Of a stretch of DNA of 64,000 nt, positions 8,139-17,572 are shown one piece after another. The notes beneath the pieces were generated by a model. The model saw only the letters and a program-made list of their open reading frames with translations. It had not been told where the DNA came from and searched no databases. Each line of letters starts with the position of its first letter. The first letter of the stretch is position 1. The stretch is from NCBI RefSeq assembly GCF_021864465.1, contig NZ_JAKKUV010000010.1:46319-110318 (forward strand). The letters are read 5' to 3'. Source of the stretch: Hyphobacterium sp. SN044. GTDB taxonomy: Bacteria > Pseudomonadota > Alphaproteobacteria > Caulobacterales > Maricaulaceae. Both the position numbers and the translations under genes were made by a program.

Positions 8139-9319
8139 TTTCCTTCGATGAAGCCATTGCGCGCCTGACGAAGGTGGCGGCCCCGCTCGGGCCGGAAACC
8201 GTCCCGTTGTCCGAAGCCTCCGGCCGGCGACTCGCCGCCGATGTGACGGCACGGCTGGGCAGTCCGCGCAGCGCGGTCTCGGCGATGGACGGCTATGCGG
8301 TCCGCAGCGCCGATCTGCGCCCGGACACACCTTTCGCGGTGATCGGCGAGAGCTTTCCCGGACGCCCCTTCGGCAAGCCGGTCAAGGCCGGCGAATGCGT
8401 CCGCATCTTCACCGGCGCGCCGGTGCCGGAGGGCGCTGACCGCGTTGTGATACAGGAGAATGCGGCCCGCAACGGCGACCGTGTTTCGTTCAGCGGCAGC
8501 TTCGACGGGCCAGCCCATATCCGCGCGGCGGGGTCCGATTTCGACAAGGGCGACACCCTGCTCCAGGCCGGCCGGCGGCTGAACCCGCGCGCGCTCGTTT
8601 CCGCGGCTGCCGCCGACGCCGCCAAGCTCGACGTTTTCCGCCGGGCCGATGTCTTCGTGCTGGCGACCGGCGACGAGTTGAAGTCTCCGGGCGAAGCCCA
8701 CCTCACCTCCGACGGGATTCCGGATTCGCTGTCGGCGGCGCTGATCGCCTTTATCCAGGACTGGGGCGGCGTGCCGGTCGGGCAGGCGAAAATCGCGGAC
8801 GATCCCGGCATTCTGCAAGCCGCCGCACAGCAGGCGCTGGAACATGCCGATGTGGTTCTGGTCACCGGCGGCGCATCGGTCGGGGAGAAGGATTTCGCCC
8901 GCGACATGTTCGATTTCGCAAACCCGGAAGAGGTCTTCTCCAAGTGCGCGATCAAGCCGGGCAAGCCGGTCTGGCTGTCGGCGGTCGGGGGCGGGCTGGT
9001 GCTCGGTCTGCCGGGCAATCCGACCTCGGCGATGGTGACGGCGCGCCTCTTCCTCGCCCCGCTTCTGACCGGGCTCGAAGGCGGCGATCCGGCCGACGCC
9101 CTGCACTGGCAGGAACGGGTTCTGAGCGGTGCGATCGGGCGCAATGGCGGACGCGAAACCTTCCACCGGGCGCGGCTTTCCGGCGACAAGGCCGCACCCC
9201 TCGGCACGCATGATTCCGGCGCGCAGGCGGCGCTGGCCGGGGCCGATCTTCTGGTCCGGCAGGCCGCCGACCACGGCGGCTATAGCGACGGCGAGACGGT
9301 TCGCACGCTCGACTTCTAG
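8135..9319 (+). CDS. moeA: Molybdopterin molybdenumtransferase
   Basis: Inserts molybdate into adenylylated molybdopterin to complete the cofactor; 394 aa. AVSAMDGYAVRSAD near residue 45-60 is the conserved substrate-binding segment. The central MoaB-like domain carries VLVTGGASVGEKDF and GLPGNPTSAMV. The start overlaps moaC by ATGA. The 3' end overlaps the 3' end of convergent modC by 4 bases, so the cofactor and molybdate-uptake operons abut tail to tail. Confidence 0.94.
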   Translation: MISFDEAIARLTKVAAPLGPETVPLSEASGRRLAADVTARLGSPRSAVSAMDGYAVRSADLRPDTPFAVIGESFPGRPFGKPVKAGECVRIFTGAPVPEGADRVVIQENAARNGDRVSFSGSFDGPAHIRAAGSDFDKGDTLLQAGRRLNPRALVSAAAADAAKLDVFRRADVFVLATGDELKSPGEAHLTSDGIPDSLSAALIAFIQDWGGVPVGQAKIADDPGILQAAAQQALEHADVVLVTGGASVGEKDFARDMFDFANPEEVFSKCAIKPGKPVWLSAVGGGLVLGLPGNPTSAMVTARLFLAPLLTGLEGGDPADALHWQERVLSGAIGRNGGRETFHRARLSGDKAAPLGTHDSGAQAALAGADLLVRQAADHGGYSDGETVRTLDF

Positions 9320-10377
9320 ACGAGGCCTTCGAGACTGACCGTCTTGATCAGGGCGAAGACCGTCTGACCTTCGGCGAGGCCCAGCGCGTCGGCGGATTCG
9401 CGTGTGATCCGGGCGCGCAGATGCGGGCCGCCCGTATCGAGTAGCAGTTCGGCGTGAATGCCCCGGTCGCGGCGCTCCATGAGGATCGCCTCGATCACGT
9501 TGCGGATGCTGAGACCTTCAGGGCGCTGCGTGGCGATGGCAACATCGCGGGCGCGGATTCGCAGGCGAACCACAGCCCCCTCGGATACGCCTTCCAGCCC
9601 CGGCACGGTCAGGACCTGACCGGCAAGATCGAGGCGCGAGAGGCCATAGGCGTTGGCCGCTTCCGCCACTGTCGCCTCGACAATCACACCGGCTTCGAAG
9701 CCTTCGCCCGGTGCCGGGTCGAGCCCCTCGATCACGGCGCCGGCAGGACCGGAGGCCGCCGCTCGCCCGTCACGGAGGACAAGGATGCGGTCGGCGAGCC
9801 GCGCCATCTCGTCGATCGAATGGCTGACATAGAGGGCGGGGATGGCGAAGCGCGTCAGCGCGTTACGAAGATAGGGCAGGATGGCCGCCTTGCGCTCGGT
9901 ATCGAGTGCGGCCAGCGGCTCGTCGAGCAACAAGAGGCGCGGCGCGGTCAAGAGCGCCCGACCGAGCGCGACGCGCTGCGCCTCGCCGCCGGACAGGGTC
10001 TGAATGCGCCGATCCAACAGCGGGGCGAGGTCCAGCGACTCGACCACGTCGGCATAGGCCGGGCCGCCCGTGGCGGCGCGTTTCACGGCATAGTCCAGAT
10101 TGCCGCGCACGCTCAGATGCGGGAAGAGGCGCGGCGCCTGGAAGACGGTCCCGACCGGGCGCCGCGACGGCGGCAGTCCGGTCCAGTCCTCGCCATCGAA
10201 GACGATCCTTCCCCGGTCCGGTCGATCGAAACCCGCGATCAGGCGCAGCAGGGTCGTCTTGCCCGCACCGCTGGGTCCGAAGATGCCGGTCACACCGGCC
10301 GGTGGAAGGGAGGCGTCCAGTTCGAGGGCGAAGTCACCGCGCCGGTGCGCCAGGTCGAGGACGAGATCAGCGGACAT
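9316..10377 (-). CDS. modC: Molybdate ABC transporter ATP-binding protein
   Basis: ATPase of the molybdate importer, 353 aa from the ATG at 10377; an upstream in-frame start inside modB is less likely. Walker A is FGPSGAGKTT, the ABC signature LSGGEAQRVALGR, Walker B LLLLDEPLAALD, and the switch His follows in LYVSHSIDE. The C-terminal ~130 residues form a TOBE (molybdate-binding) domain with VRLRIRARDVAIA and a second repeat, so the pump may be regulated by intracellular molybdate. It overlaps modB by 11 bases. Confidence 0.94.
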   Translation of the reverse strand: MSADLVLDLAHRRGDFALELDASLPPAGVTGIFGPSGAGKTTLLRLIAGFDRPDRGRIVFDGEDWTGLPPSRRPVGTVFQAPRLFPHLSVRGNLDYAVKRAATGGPAYADVVESLDLAPLLDRRIQTLSGGEAQRVALGRALLTAPRLLLLDEPLAALDTERKAAILPYLRNALTRFAIPALYVSHSIDEMARLADRILVLRDGRAAASGPAGAVIEGLDPAPGEGFEAGVIVEATVAEAANAYGLSRLDLAGQVLTVPGLEGVSEGAVVRLRIRARDVAIATQRPEGLSIRNVIEAILMERRDRGIHAELLLDTGGPHLRARITRESADALGLAEGQTVFALIKTVSLEGLV

Positions 10378-11032
10378 GCAGCATCCGCCCCCGTCCGATC
10401 GCGTAGACCGCAAAGAGCGTCACGAAGGCAAAGACCAGGAGACCCGCCGACAGGGCGTGCGCCTGCGCATATTCCAGCGATTCCACATGCTCCCACACGG
10501 CGATGGAGATGGTGCGCGTGCGCCCCTCGATATTGCCGCCGACCATCAGGATGACGCCGAATTCCCCGACCGTGTGGGCGAAGCTCAGAACCGCCGCGGT
10601 CAGCGCGCCGCGCGCCGAGAGCGGCAAGGCGACGGTGAGGAAGGCGTCGAGCGGACGGGCGCGCAGGCTCGCCGCGGCCTCCATCATGTCCGGTCCGACG
10701 CGCTCGAAGGCGGCCTGCAGCGGCTGCACCGCGAAGGGCAGGGAGTAGACGACCGAGGCCACGACCAGACCCGAGAAGGAGAAGGCAATGGTCGACCCCG
10801 TCACCTCCAGCCAGAAACCGCCGACCGGCGAGGCCGGGGCCATCAGCAGCAACAGGTAAAAGCCGAGCACGGTCGGGGGCAGGATGAGCGGCAGGGCGGT
10901 GACGGCCTCGATCACCGGCTTGATCCGCGAGTGCGTTGTCGCCAGCCACCAGGCGAGCGGCAAGGCGAGCGCCATCAGGATGAGCGTGGTCACGCTCGCC
11001 AAGGCCAGCGTCAGCAGGATGGGTCCGGTCAT
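10367..11032 (-). CDS. modB: Molybdate ABC transporter permease
   Basis: Inner-membrane subunit of 221 aa with about five hydrophobic helices. ALPLILPPTVLGFYLLLLMAP is the typical ModB segment. The cytoplasmic coupling loop (EAAASLRARPLDAFLTVALPLSARG) contacts ModC, and AHTVGEFGVILMVGGNI follows. It overlaps modA by 4 bases upstream and modC by 11 bases downstream, forming a strict modABC operon. Confidence 0.94.
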   Translation of the reverse strand: MTGPILLTLALASVTTLILMALALPLAWWLATTHSRIKPVIEAVTALPLILPPTVLGFYLLLLMAPASPVGGFWLEVTGSTIAFSFSGLVVASVVYSLPFAVQPLQAAFERVGPDMMEAAASLRARPLDAFLTVALPLSARGALTAAVLSFAHTVGEFGVILMVGGNIEGRTRTISIAVWEHVESLEYAQAHALSAGLLVFAFVTLFAVYAIGRGRMLHVR

Positions 11033-11772
11033 TCGCGCGCCCCGGCGCCGTAGCCCGCGGCCTCGATCACCGCGCGCGCTTCATCGGAGCGGAGAAAGGC
11101 GAGAAAACCGACGGCAGCGGGATTGTCCGCGCCGCGCGCCAAAAGGACCACGTCCTGCGCCAGCGGCGCATGCAGGTGTTCGGGGACGATCCACGCGCTG
11201 CCCTGCCCGTCCGGCAGCTGCGACAGCGCGATGAAGCCCAGCTCGGCATTGCCCGAGGCGATGAAGGCGTAGGTGGCCCCAACATCGCCGCCGGTCACAA
11301 GCCGGTCCTGGACGGCATCGGTCAGGCCGAGCGCCTCCAGTGTTTCCATCGCCGCCGCGCCATAGGGGGCGGTGCGGGGGTTGGCGATGGCGAGGAAGCG
11401 GAAATCGCCGGACAGGGCGACCGCTCCGTCCGGGCCGATGCGGTCCGGGTCGGCACTCCACAGGACGAGCCGGCCGACGGCATAGGTGAAGCGCGACCAG
11501 GCCTCAGCCTGCCCGGTCTCCACCAGCAAGGCGGGGCGTTCGGCGTCAGCGGACAGGAAGGCGTCGTAGGGCGCGCCCTGCACGATGCGGGCGTAGAGCT
11601 GGCCGGTCGACCCCGACGAGATCGTGATCATGTAACCGCTCTCGGCCTCATAGGCGTCGGCGAGCGCTTCGGCGGTCCGGGCGAAATTCGCCGCGACCGC
11701 GATCAACGCCTCGTCCGCCCCGGCGCGGGCGGACAGGGCGAAAAGAAGGGCGAGAAGCGCGGCGCGAAACAT
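11029..11772 (-). CDS. modA: Molybdate-binding periplasmic protein
   Basis: Solute-binding protein of the molybdate importer. The ATG at 11772 gives 247 aa with a signal peptide (MFRAALLALLFALSARAGA, cleavage near residue 20). The mature start ALIAVAANFARTAEALADAYEAE and the oxyanion-contact motif ISSGSTGQLYARIVQGAPYD are family hallmarks. GDVGATYAFIASGNAELGF completes the second lobe. No obvious ModE site was seen in the 60-base gap to the upstream gene. Confidence 0.94.
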   Translation of the reverse strand: MFRAALLALLFALSARAGADEALIAVAANFARTAEALADAYEAESGYMITISSGSTGQLYARIVQGAPYDAFLSADAERPALLVETGQAEAWSRFTYAVGRLVLWSADPDRIGPDGAVALSGDFRFLAIANPRTAPYGAAAMETLEALGLTDAVQDRLVTGGDVGATYAFIASGNAELGFIALSQLPDGQGSAWIVPEHLHAPLAQDVVLLARGADNPAAVGFLAFLRSDEARAVIEAAGYGAGARE

Positions 11773-11833
11773 GACGCAAACGCTAGGGCGCGGGCCGGAA
11801 AGCGGCAAGCGATCCGGCTTCACACCAAGCTTT

Positions 11834-13900
11834 TCAACCGTTGAAGCGGCGGCCGTCCTCGGCGATCGTCTTGAGCCGATCTGAAATCGTGAAGTCCGCG
11901 CCCAGCGCCCTGCCGTAGCGTTCAAGCCCCGACAGGACCCGGCCCACGCCGATCGTGTCGGCCCAGAACATCGGCCCGCCAGTCCAGACCGGCCAGCCAT
12001 AGCCGTAGAGCCAGACGATATCGATGTCGGAGGCGCGCTGCGCAATGCCCTCTTCGAGGATTTTCGCGCCTTCATTGATCATCGGATAGATCAGGCGTTC
12101 GCGGATCTCGCCCTCGGTGAAGTCGCGCGGCGTCTTGCCCGATTTGCGTGCGAAGTCGGCGATGATCGCCTCGACTTCCTTCGACGGAGTGCGGCTGCGG
12201 TCCTCGCCATAATCGTAGAAACCCTTGCCGGTCTTCTGGCCGCGCCGCCCCTGTTCGCACAGCACTTCGCGCACGGTCGAGGAGGAGGTCGTCTCCGGGT
12301 TCCAGCCGATGTCGAGCCCGGCAAGGTCGGCCATCTGGAACGGGCCCATCGGCATGCCGAAACTGGTCAGCGCATCGTCGATCTGCCAGGGCGTCGCGCC
12401 TTCAAGGAGCAGGGCGTTGGCCTGTTCCTGGCGGGCGGCGAGCATACGATTGCCGATGAAGCCGTGGCAGACGCCGGACACGACGGCGACCTTGCCGATC
12501 TTCTTGCCGACCTCCATCGCGGTGGCGAGGACGGCGGGGGCCGTCTCCCTTCCGCGTACGACTTCCAGTAGCTTCATGACATTGGCCGGCGAAAAGAAAT
12601 GCATGCCGAGCACATGGTCGGGACGGCGCGTCTGAGCCGCGATCTCGTCGATGTCGAGATAGGAGGTGTTGGAGGCCAGGATCGCGCCGGGTTTTGCCAC
12701 CTGGTCGAGGCGGGAGAAGATGTCCTTCTTCAGATCCATGTTCTCGAACACGGCTTCGATGATCAGGTCACAATCGCCCAGCGCCTCGAAATCGAGCGTG
12801 GGGCTCAGGCGGCCCATCGCCGCTTCGACCTGCTCGGGCTTGAACTTCCCCTTCGCGGCGGAGCGTTCGTAATTCTTGCGCATGATGGCGACGCCGCGAT
12901 CCAGCGCAGCCTGTTCGCGCTCCACCATCGTCACCGGAATGCCGGCAGTGAGGAAATTCATCGCGATGCCGCCGCCCATCGTGCCGGCCCCCAGAATGCC
13001 GACCCTTTCGATCTTGTAGGTCGCGGTGTCCTTCGGCAGGCCGTCAATCTTCTGCGCCATGCGCTCGGCGAAGAAGACGTGGCGCATCGCCTTTGACTGG
13101 TCGCCCGTGACGAGCTTCATGAACAACTCACGCTCCAGCGCCGTCCCCTTCTCGAAGGGGACATTCACCGCCGCCTCGACCGCGGCGATGCAAGCCTCCG
13201 GGGCGTCCAGACCGCGGATCATCCGGGCATTGTCCTTGCGGAAGCGGTCGAAAAGACCGGGGTCTTCCTTCGCGGCGCGGATCTTGTCCTCGCGCCGGCT
13301 GGTCACGGGATGCGTATCCCGGTCCATGACCTCCCTCGCCAGATCGGCCGCGGCGTCGCGCAGCCCGTCTTCCTCGGCAAGCTTGTCCACCAGGCCCGCC
13401 GCATGTGCCGCCTTGGCGCCGACCGGATTGCCGGAGACGATCATACCCAGCGCGGCTTCCGCGCCGATCACACGCGGCAAGCGCTGCGTGCCGCCCGCGC
13501 CGGGAAGAAGGCCTAGCTTCACTTCCGGAAGGCCGAGCTTCGCGGACGGAACCGCCACCCGGTAATGGCAGGCGAGCGCGACTTCGAGCCCGCCGCCGAG
13601 CGTGGTGCCGTGGATCGCGGCGATGACGGGTTTTTCACTGGCTTCGATGGCGTCACAGACCTCCGGCAGGCCCGGGGCCTGAAGCGGTTTGCCGAATTCG
13701 GTGATGTCGGCACCGGCGAAGAAGGTCCGGCCATCGCAGGCGATGATGATCGCCCTCACACCATTGTCGGCATGGCCCCTGGCAATGGCGTCGGCCAGTC
13801 CGGCGCGTACCGCATGGCCCAGCGCGTTGACCGGCGGATTGTCGGATATGATCCAGAAAAGCTTACCGTCCTTGCGCGTAGAGACAGGTGACATCGCCAT
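11834..13900 (-). CDS. Bifunctional enoyl-CoA hydratase/3-hydroxyacyl-CoA dehydrogenase
   Basis: Two-step beta-oxidation enzyme of 688 aa, close to the usual FadB/FadJ length. Residues ~1-190 form a crotonase domain with [24 protein letters not shown] and [20 protein letters not shown]; both catalytic Glu are present. Residues ~297-480 are a Rossmann domain ([18 protein letters not shown]) with [15 protein letters not shown]. The C-terminal dehydrogenase domain ([20 protein letters not shown]) follows. The arrangement resembles the PaaC/FadJ-like single-chain enzymes of alphaproteobacteria. It is transcribed divergently from the double-TetR regulator, which is a reasonable candidate for its repressor. 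It could also hydrate crotonyl-CoA from the glutarate pathway. Confidence 0.93.
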   Translation of the reverse strand: MAMSPVSTRKDGKLFWIISDNPPVNALGHAVRAGLADAIARGHADNGVRAIIIACDGRTFFAGADITEFGKPLQAPGLPEVCDAIEASEKPVIAAIHGTTLGGGLEVALACHYRVAVPSAKLGLPEVKLGLLPGAGGTQRLPRVIGAEAALGMIVSGNPVGAKAAHAAGLVDKLAEEDGLRDAAADLAREVMDRDTHPVTSRREDKIRAAKEDPGLFDRFRKDNARMIRGLDAPEACIAAVEAAVNVPFEKGTALERELFMKLVTGDQSKAMRHVFFAERMAQKIDGLPKDTATYKIERVGILGAGTMGGGIAMNFLTAGIPVTMVEREQAALDRGVAIMRKNYERSAAKGKFKPEQVEAAMGRLSPTLDFEALGDCDLIIEAVFENMDLKKDIFSRLDQVAKPGAILASNTSYLDIDEIAAQTRRPDHVLGMHFFSPANVMKLLEVVRGRETAPAVLATAMEVGKKIGKVAVVSGVCHGFIGNRMLAARQEQANALLLEGATPWQIDDALTSFGMPMGPFQMADLAGLDIGWNPETTSSSTVREVLCEQGRRGQKTGKGFYDYGEDRSRTPSKEVEAIIADFARKSGKTPRDFTEGEIRERLIYPMINEGAKILEEGIAQRASDIDIVWLYGYGWPVWTGGPMFWADTIGVGRVLSGLERYGRALGADFTISDRLKTIAEDGRRFNG

Positions 13901-13979
13901 ACCCTTCTTTCGATCCGGACCGGTCGGCAGGATTTCATTATGCCGGTTATCTAAGCGGCACTGGTGCCGTCAATCAATG

Positions 13980-14037
13980 CACGCTGACGGTGCGCCGCAC
14001 CAGAGTTTCTCATTCCCCTCACAGGAACGTCAGCGTG
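13980..14037. promoter_or_regulatory. Inverted repeat in the divergent beta-oxidation/TetR promoter region
   Basis: The 169-base gap between the divergent genes contains a perfect 10-base inverted repeat, CACGCTGACG (13980-13989) and CGTCAGCGTG (14028-14037). Between and beside the arms are smaller dyads (GGTGCGCCGCACC and GGCACTGGTGCC). It is a plausible operator for the adjacent regulator. Two DNA-binding domains in one chain could favour such a widely spaced site. This is inference. Confidence 0.4.
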
Positions 14038-14069
14038 ACGCTTCCGCGCATCTCTGGTAATCGGACGGG

Positions 14070-15296
14070 ATGGCCGAAGCAGTCGATCTCGACGAGGCGA
14101 AGACGCCGCGTTTCCACGAGAAGCGCGAACGCATCCTCGATGCAGCGACGCTGCTGATCAACCGGCGGGGCCTCAAAGGCCTGACCTTTGTCGATGTCGC
14201 CGAGAAGGTCGGGCTGAACACGACCAGCGTGACCTATTATTTCCGCCGCAAGGAAATGCTGGCCGCGGCCGTGCTTCACCGCACGCTCGACCGGATCGAG
14301 GCGATGGCCGACGCCGCGGCCGTCGAGACCACACCGCAGGCGCGCGTCCGTGCCTACGTCACGGCGAATTTCGACCTGCACGCCCGGGTCGCGCTGCTGC
14401 AGGAAACGCCCGTCGCGATCATTTCCGATGTCCGGGCGATGAAGCCGCCGCTTCGAACGGAGCTCCTTGACCGGTATCTGACGATATTCCGCAAGCTGCG
14501 CGCCTATTTCGGATCGCCCGGAGATGATCGGCAGAGAGCTTTGTCGACCGCGCGGGCGCACGCCCTGCTCCAGAACATGTTCTGGCTCAGTGCCTGGCTG
14601 CCGGAATACGGGGTGGAGGATTATCCGCGGGCGCGCGACCGGCTGATCGACATCTTCGAAAACGGGTTTGCGCCGTCCGGCGCGAACTGGTCGCCTGTAG
14701 TCCTGCCCGTCCCGAAAACCACCGGTCACAGCCAGGGCATGCCCGGGCACTATCTGCGGACGGCCACCGAGCTGATCAACGAACGCGGCTATCGCGGCGC
14801 GTCGGTCGACGAAATCGTCGCGCAACTGAATGTGACCAAGGGCAGTTTCTACCACCACCACGATGCCAAGGACGATCTCGTTCTCGACTGCTTCCGGCAA
14901 AGCCATCTGCGCACCGCGCTGGTGCAGCAGGCCGGGATCGCGCTTGAGGGTGACCACCTGCACCGGCTCAGCTCTGTGATCGCGACCCTGCTCGGCGTGC
15001 AATTCTTCGGCGACTTCCCGCTCTTGCGGTCAACGGCCCTGCAGGCCCTGCCGGGCGAATGGCGCAGCGACGTGATCGAGCAGTCCGGCCGCATCGCCCG
15101 CCGCTTCGCCGGCATGCTGATCGACGGCATCAATGAGGGTACGGTCCGGGGCTGCGACCCGCTGATCGCGAGCCAGGTCGTGATGGCAAGCCTCAACGCT
15201 GCCTATGACCTGAAGAAATGGGCGAGCGGCATGGCCGCGGAAGAGGCGGTTGCGCTTTACGCCTCCACCCTCACCCATGGCCTGTTCGCGGACTGA
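14070..15296 (+). CDS. Double TetR-family regulator (two HTH units in one chain)
   Basis: Protein of 408 aa, twice the usual TetR length. The first HTH lies at residues ~15-60 (ILDAATLLINRRGLKGLTFVDVA, then LNTTSVTYYFRRKEML). A second full TetR N-terminus begins near residue 225 (YLRTATELINERGYRGASVDEIV, then VTKGSFYHHHDAKDDL). Each is followed by an alpha-helical ligand-domain-like half. The frame is continuous, so this is a fusion or tandem duplication rather than two genes. It is divergent from the beta-oxidation enzyme, suggesting an acyl-CoA- or fatty-acid-responsive repressor. The ligand is unknown. Confidence 0.85.
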   Translation: MAEAVDLDEAKTPRFHEKRERILDAATLLINRRGLKGLTFVDVAEKVGLNTTSVTYYFRRKEMLAAAVLHRTLDRIEAMADAAAVETTPQARVRAYVTANFDLHARVALLQETPVAIISDVRAMKPPLRTELLDRYLTIFRKLRAYFGSPGDDRQRALSTARAHALLQNMFWLSAWLPEYGVEDYPRARDRLIDIFENGFAPSGANWSPVVLPVPKTTGHSQGMPGHYLRTATELINERGYRGASVDEIVAQLNVTKGSFYHHHDAKDDLVLDCFRQSHLRTALVQQAGIALEGDHLHRLSSVIATLLGVQFFGDFPLLRSTALQALPGEWRSDVIEQSGRIARRFAGMLIDGINEGTVRGCDPLIASQVVMASLNAAYDLKKWASGMAAEEAVALYASTLTHGLFAD

Positions 15297-15299
15297 TAC

Positions 15300-15458
15300 T
15301 CAGCGCCGCGCAATGATCCAGACCGCATGCACGATGCCCGGGATATAGCCCAGGATCGTGAGGATGATGTTGATCCAGAAATGCGCGGTCAGCCCCACCT
15401 GCAGGAAGACGCCGAGCGGCGGCAGCAGGATGGCGAGAATGATCCGGACAATGTCCAT
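15300..15458 (-). CDS. Pmp3/YqaE (UPF0057) membrane protein, 52 aa
   Basis: Small hydrophobic protein of the Pmp3 family, linked in other organisms to membrane potential and salt or cold stress. ILAILLPPLGVFLQVG is the family signature. A second helix (WINIILTILGYIPGIVHAVWII) follows and the chain ends in Arg-Arg. The ATG at 15458 gives the family's typical ~52 residues. It sits tail to tail with the TetR gene and divergent from the PRC-barrel gene. Confidence 0.88.
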   Translation of the reverse strand: MDIVRIILAILLPPLGVFLQVGLTAHFWINIILTILGYIPGIVHAVWIIARR

Positions 15459-15633
15459 CGTGTGTCTCTTCGATTGCTGAAATGACGTGTCGGTCTCGCA
15501 GGAACGAACGGGCGAAACACGGCTCAAGTTCCGAAAAAACTTGCGGGAACCGCGCCCGGTGGCCGGCGTTTCCCTTTCAGGCGGGGGCGCTTTGAAAAGA
15601 CCGCAACCAACCCGTTTCAAGAGGGCTTACCGA

Positions 15634-15978
15634 ATGACCAATCACTCAAATTTCCTGCTTTTCTCCAGCTCGATCAGCCATGACGACGTGGTCAATTCCG
15701 CCGGCGACGATCTGGGGCATGTCGAAGATCTGATGATCGATCCGGTGACCGGCAAGGTCGATTACGCCGTGCTGTCCTTCGGCGGCTTCCTGGGCATTGG
15801 CGACAAGTATTTCGCCGTCCCCTTCGACCAGTTTTCCGTCGACCGCGAGAACAAGCGCATGGTGCTCAATGTCGACAAGGACCGGCTGAAGGATGCCCCC
15901 GGTTTCGACAAGGACGACTGGCCGGACTTTTCCGACGAGCGCTTCCGGACGCGCGTTTCGGATTTCTATCACGCCTGA
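15634..15978 (+). CDS. PRC-barrel domain protein, 114 aa
   Basis: Small soluble protein with one PRC-barrel (VVNSAGDDLGHVEDLMIDPVTG, then YAVLSFGGFLGIGDKYFAVPF). This fold also occurs in photosynthetic reaction centre H subunits and RimM. Stand-alone versions are common in alphaproteobacteria, often next to stress genes. The C-terminal ~35 residues are rich in Asp and Phe and may be disordered. The ATG at 15634 is chosen because the PRC domain begins ~15 residues later. The divergent neighbour Pmp3 supports a general-stress role, which is inference. Confidence 0.85.
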   Translation: MTNHSNFLLFSSSISHDDVVNSAGDDLGHVEDLMIDPVTGKVDYAVLSFGGFLGIGDKYFAVPFDQFSVDRENKRMVLNVDKDRLKDAPGFDKDDWPDFSDERFRTRVSDFYHA

Positions 15979-16006
15979 TCCCTCCCCTTTCAGGCGTTGG
16001 ATGGAG

Positions 16007-16037
16007 CCGCGGCCTTCCTGCACGGAGGCCGCGGTTT
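16007..16037 (+). terminator. Rho-independent terminator after the PRC-barrel gene
   Basis: CCGCGGCCT (16007-16015) pairs with AGGCCGCGG (16026-16034) and is followed by TTT. It lies 28 bases after the PRC-barrel stop. Confidence 0.65.
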
Positions 16038-16081
16038 CGCTTCCGGGGAACCGGTTTGCATTCAAAGGCATTCCTCACGCC

Positions 16082-17071
16082 ATGAGCGACCCGTCTTCCC
16101 TCAAGCGGCATGATCTGAGCCCGGCCGAGGCCGGACTGATTGCCACCGACACCACAGGACCGGGATGGTCGCGGAGCCGCCGCGGCAAGGGGTGGCGTTT
16201 CTGCAGCGAGAGCGGTGAGACGTTGTCCGGCGACGCGCGGGAACGCTGCGTCTCGCTCGCCATTCCGTCTGCCTGGCAATCGGTGTGGATCAATCCCGAT
16301 CCGCGCGGCCACATCCAGGCCTATGGCGAGGACGCGGACGGCCGCCGGCAATATATCTACCACCCGGACTGGCGCGCGGCCGCCGAGGCCGCCAAGTTCG
16401 CGGACCTCCCGCGCTTCGCCGGACGCCTGCCGCGCATGCGGTCGCGGATCCGGCGCATTCTGACATCCAGCGAGGACGAGCATGTGCTGGCCCTCGCCAC
16501 CGTTGTCGGCCTGATGGACACCGCCGGTCTGCGGATCGGCTCGCGCCGGCACCAGGCCCGGACCGGGGCGGTCGGGGCGGTGACCCTGTGCCGCAAGCAT
16601 CTTCGCTTCGAGGAGGATGCCGTGACGCTGCACTTCCGAGGCAAGTCGGGGAAGGACCAGCGGATCACCGTCGACGCCCCCGAATTGTGCGGCGCGATCG
16701 GCCGTCTGGCCGACTCGGCCGAGTCCAGCCGCATTTTCGACGGTGAAGGCCGGATGGTCCGGGAAGGCGAGGTGAACGCCTTCATTCACGACATCGCGGG
16801 TCTGGAATTCAGCGCGAAGGACTTCCGAACATGGGGCGGCAGCGCGGCGGCCGCGGGTTATCTCAGGCGCGCGGAGGAGCCCACCATATCGGGTGCATCG
16901 GAAGCGGCCTCCAGCTGGTTGGGCAACACGCCCGCGATCGCGCGGAACTCCTACATCCACCCGGCCGTGATCGAACAGGCGCGTTCGGGCGAACGCTGGA
17001 CGAAAACGGCCGGGCCGTCGCGACTGCGCGTGGACGAACGCGCCGCCTATGCCCTGATCGCGGGCCGCTGA
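16082..17071 (+). CDS. DNA topoisomerase IB (poxvirus type)
   Basis: Single-subunit type IB topoisomerase of 329 aa that nicks and religates one strand through a 3'-phosphotyrosine. The N-terminal domain is followed by the catalytic domain with GLRIGS, a FRGKSGKDQ segment (catalytic Lys) and KDFRTWGGSAAAA (catalytic Arg). NTPAIARNSYIHPAVIE carries the nucleophilic Tyr. The length matches bacterial members of the family. The start is the ATG at 16082. These enzymes are accessory to gyrase and topo IV and are often co-located with stress genes, as here. Confidence 0.92.
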   Translation: MSDPSSLKRHDLSPAEAGLIATDTTGPGWSRSRRGKGWRFCSESGETLSGDARERCVSLAIPSAWQSVWINPDPRGHIQAYGEDADGRRQYIYHPDWRAAAEAAKFADLPRFAGRLPRMRSRIRRILTSSEDEHVLALATVVGLMDTAGLRIGSRRHQARTGAVGAVTLCRKHLRFEEDAVTLHFRGKSGKDQRITVDAPELCGAIGRLADSAESSRIFDGEGRMVREGEVNAFIHDIAGLEFSAKDFRTWGGSAAAAGYLRRAEEPTISGASEAASSWLGNTPAIARNSYIHPAVIEQARSGERWTKTAGPSRLRVDERAAYALIAGR

Positions 17072-17164
17072 TCAGCCGCGCAGGTCGACTGCGCAATATC
17101 GCGAAAGATCAGGCCTCCCGAAGGGCAGTGGAACCGCACCTGCCGCCAGATCGTTCGGAACAGC

Positions 17165-17572
17165 ATGCGGATGATCGCAGTTCTTCTCGCCGGCCTGCTC
17201 GTGGCCGGGTGCGGATTGCCCCGCGACCAGCGCGGCAGTCTCGACGCAGTTCGTGGCGGCACTCTGACCGCGGCCTTGGCCGGACCGGAGTCCATTCGCG
17301 AATCCGAGCTCAGGCATCTCGAAGCGTTCGCGCAGTCGGTGGGTGCCAGGCTGGAGATTCGCGACGTCGATCTTCACGAGGCAATCGACGCGCTTGAACA
17401 CACCGAGATTCAGATCGTCGCCGGCCTGCCGAAATCGTCTCCCTTCCGGCATGTCGCGCGCAGCCGTACTTACCGCGCGGAGGACGGTGAAATCCGTGTC
17501 TGGGCCGTTCCCCCGGGCGAGAACGCACTGCTGATCGAAGTGAACCGTCAGCTGGGACCTGAAACGCAATGA
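17165..17572 (+). CDS. Small lipoprotein coupled to a CDF transporter, 135 aa
   Basis: The N-terminus is a lipoprotein signal with lipobox LVAGC (Cys near residue 16). The mature part (~120 aa) resembles a shortened half of a periplasmic solute-binding protein (GGTLTAALAGPESIRESELRHLEAF, then IQIVAGLPKSSPF), but I cannot assign a family firmly. It overlaps the CDF transporter by 4 bases (ATGA), so the two are translated together. A role in delivering or sensing the metal for the transporter is a reasonable hypothesis. There are few His or Cys residues, which argues against tight metal binding. Confidence 0.75.
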   Translation: MRMIAVLLAGLLVAGCGLPRDQRGSLDAVRGGTLTAALAGPESIRESELRHLEAFAQSVGARLEIRDVDLHEAIDALEHTEIQIVAGLPKSSPFRHVARSRTYRAEDGEIRVWAVPPGENALLIEVNRQLGPETQ

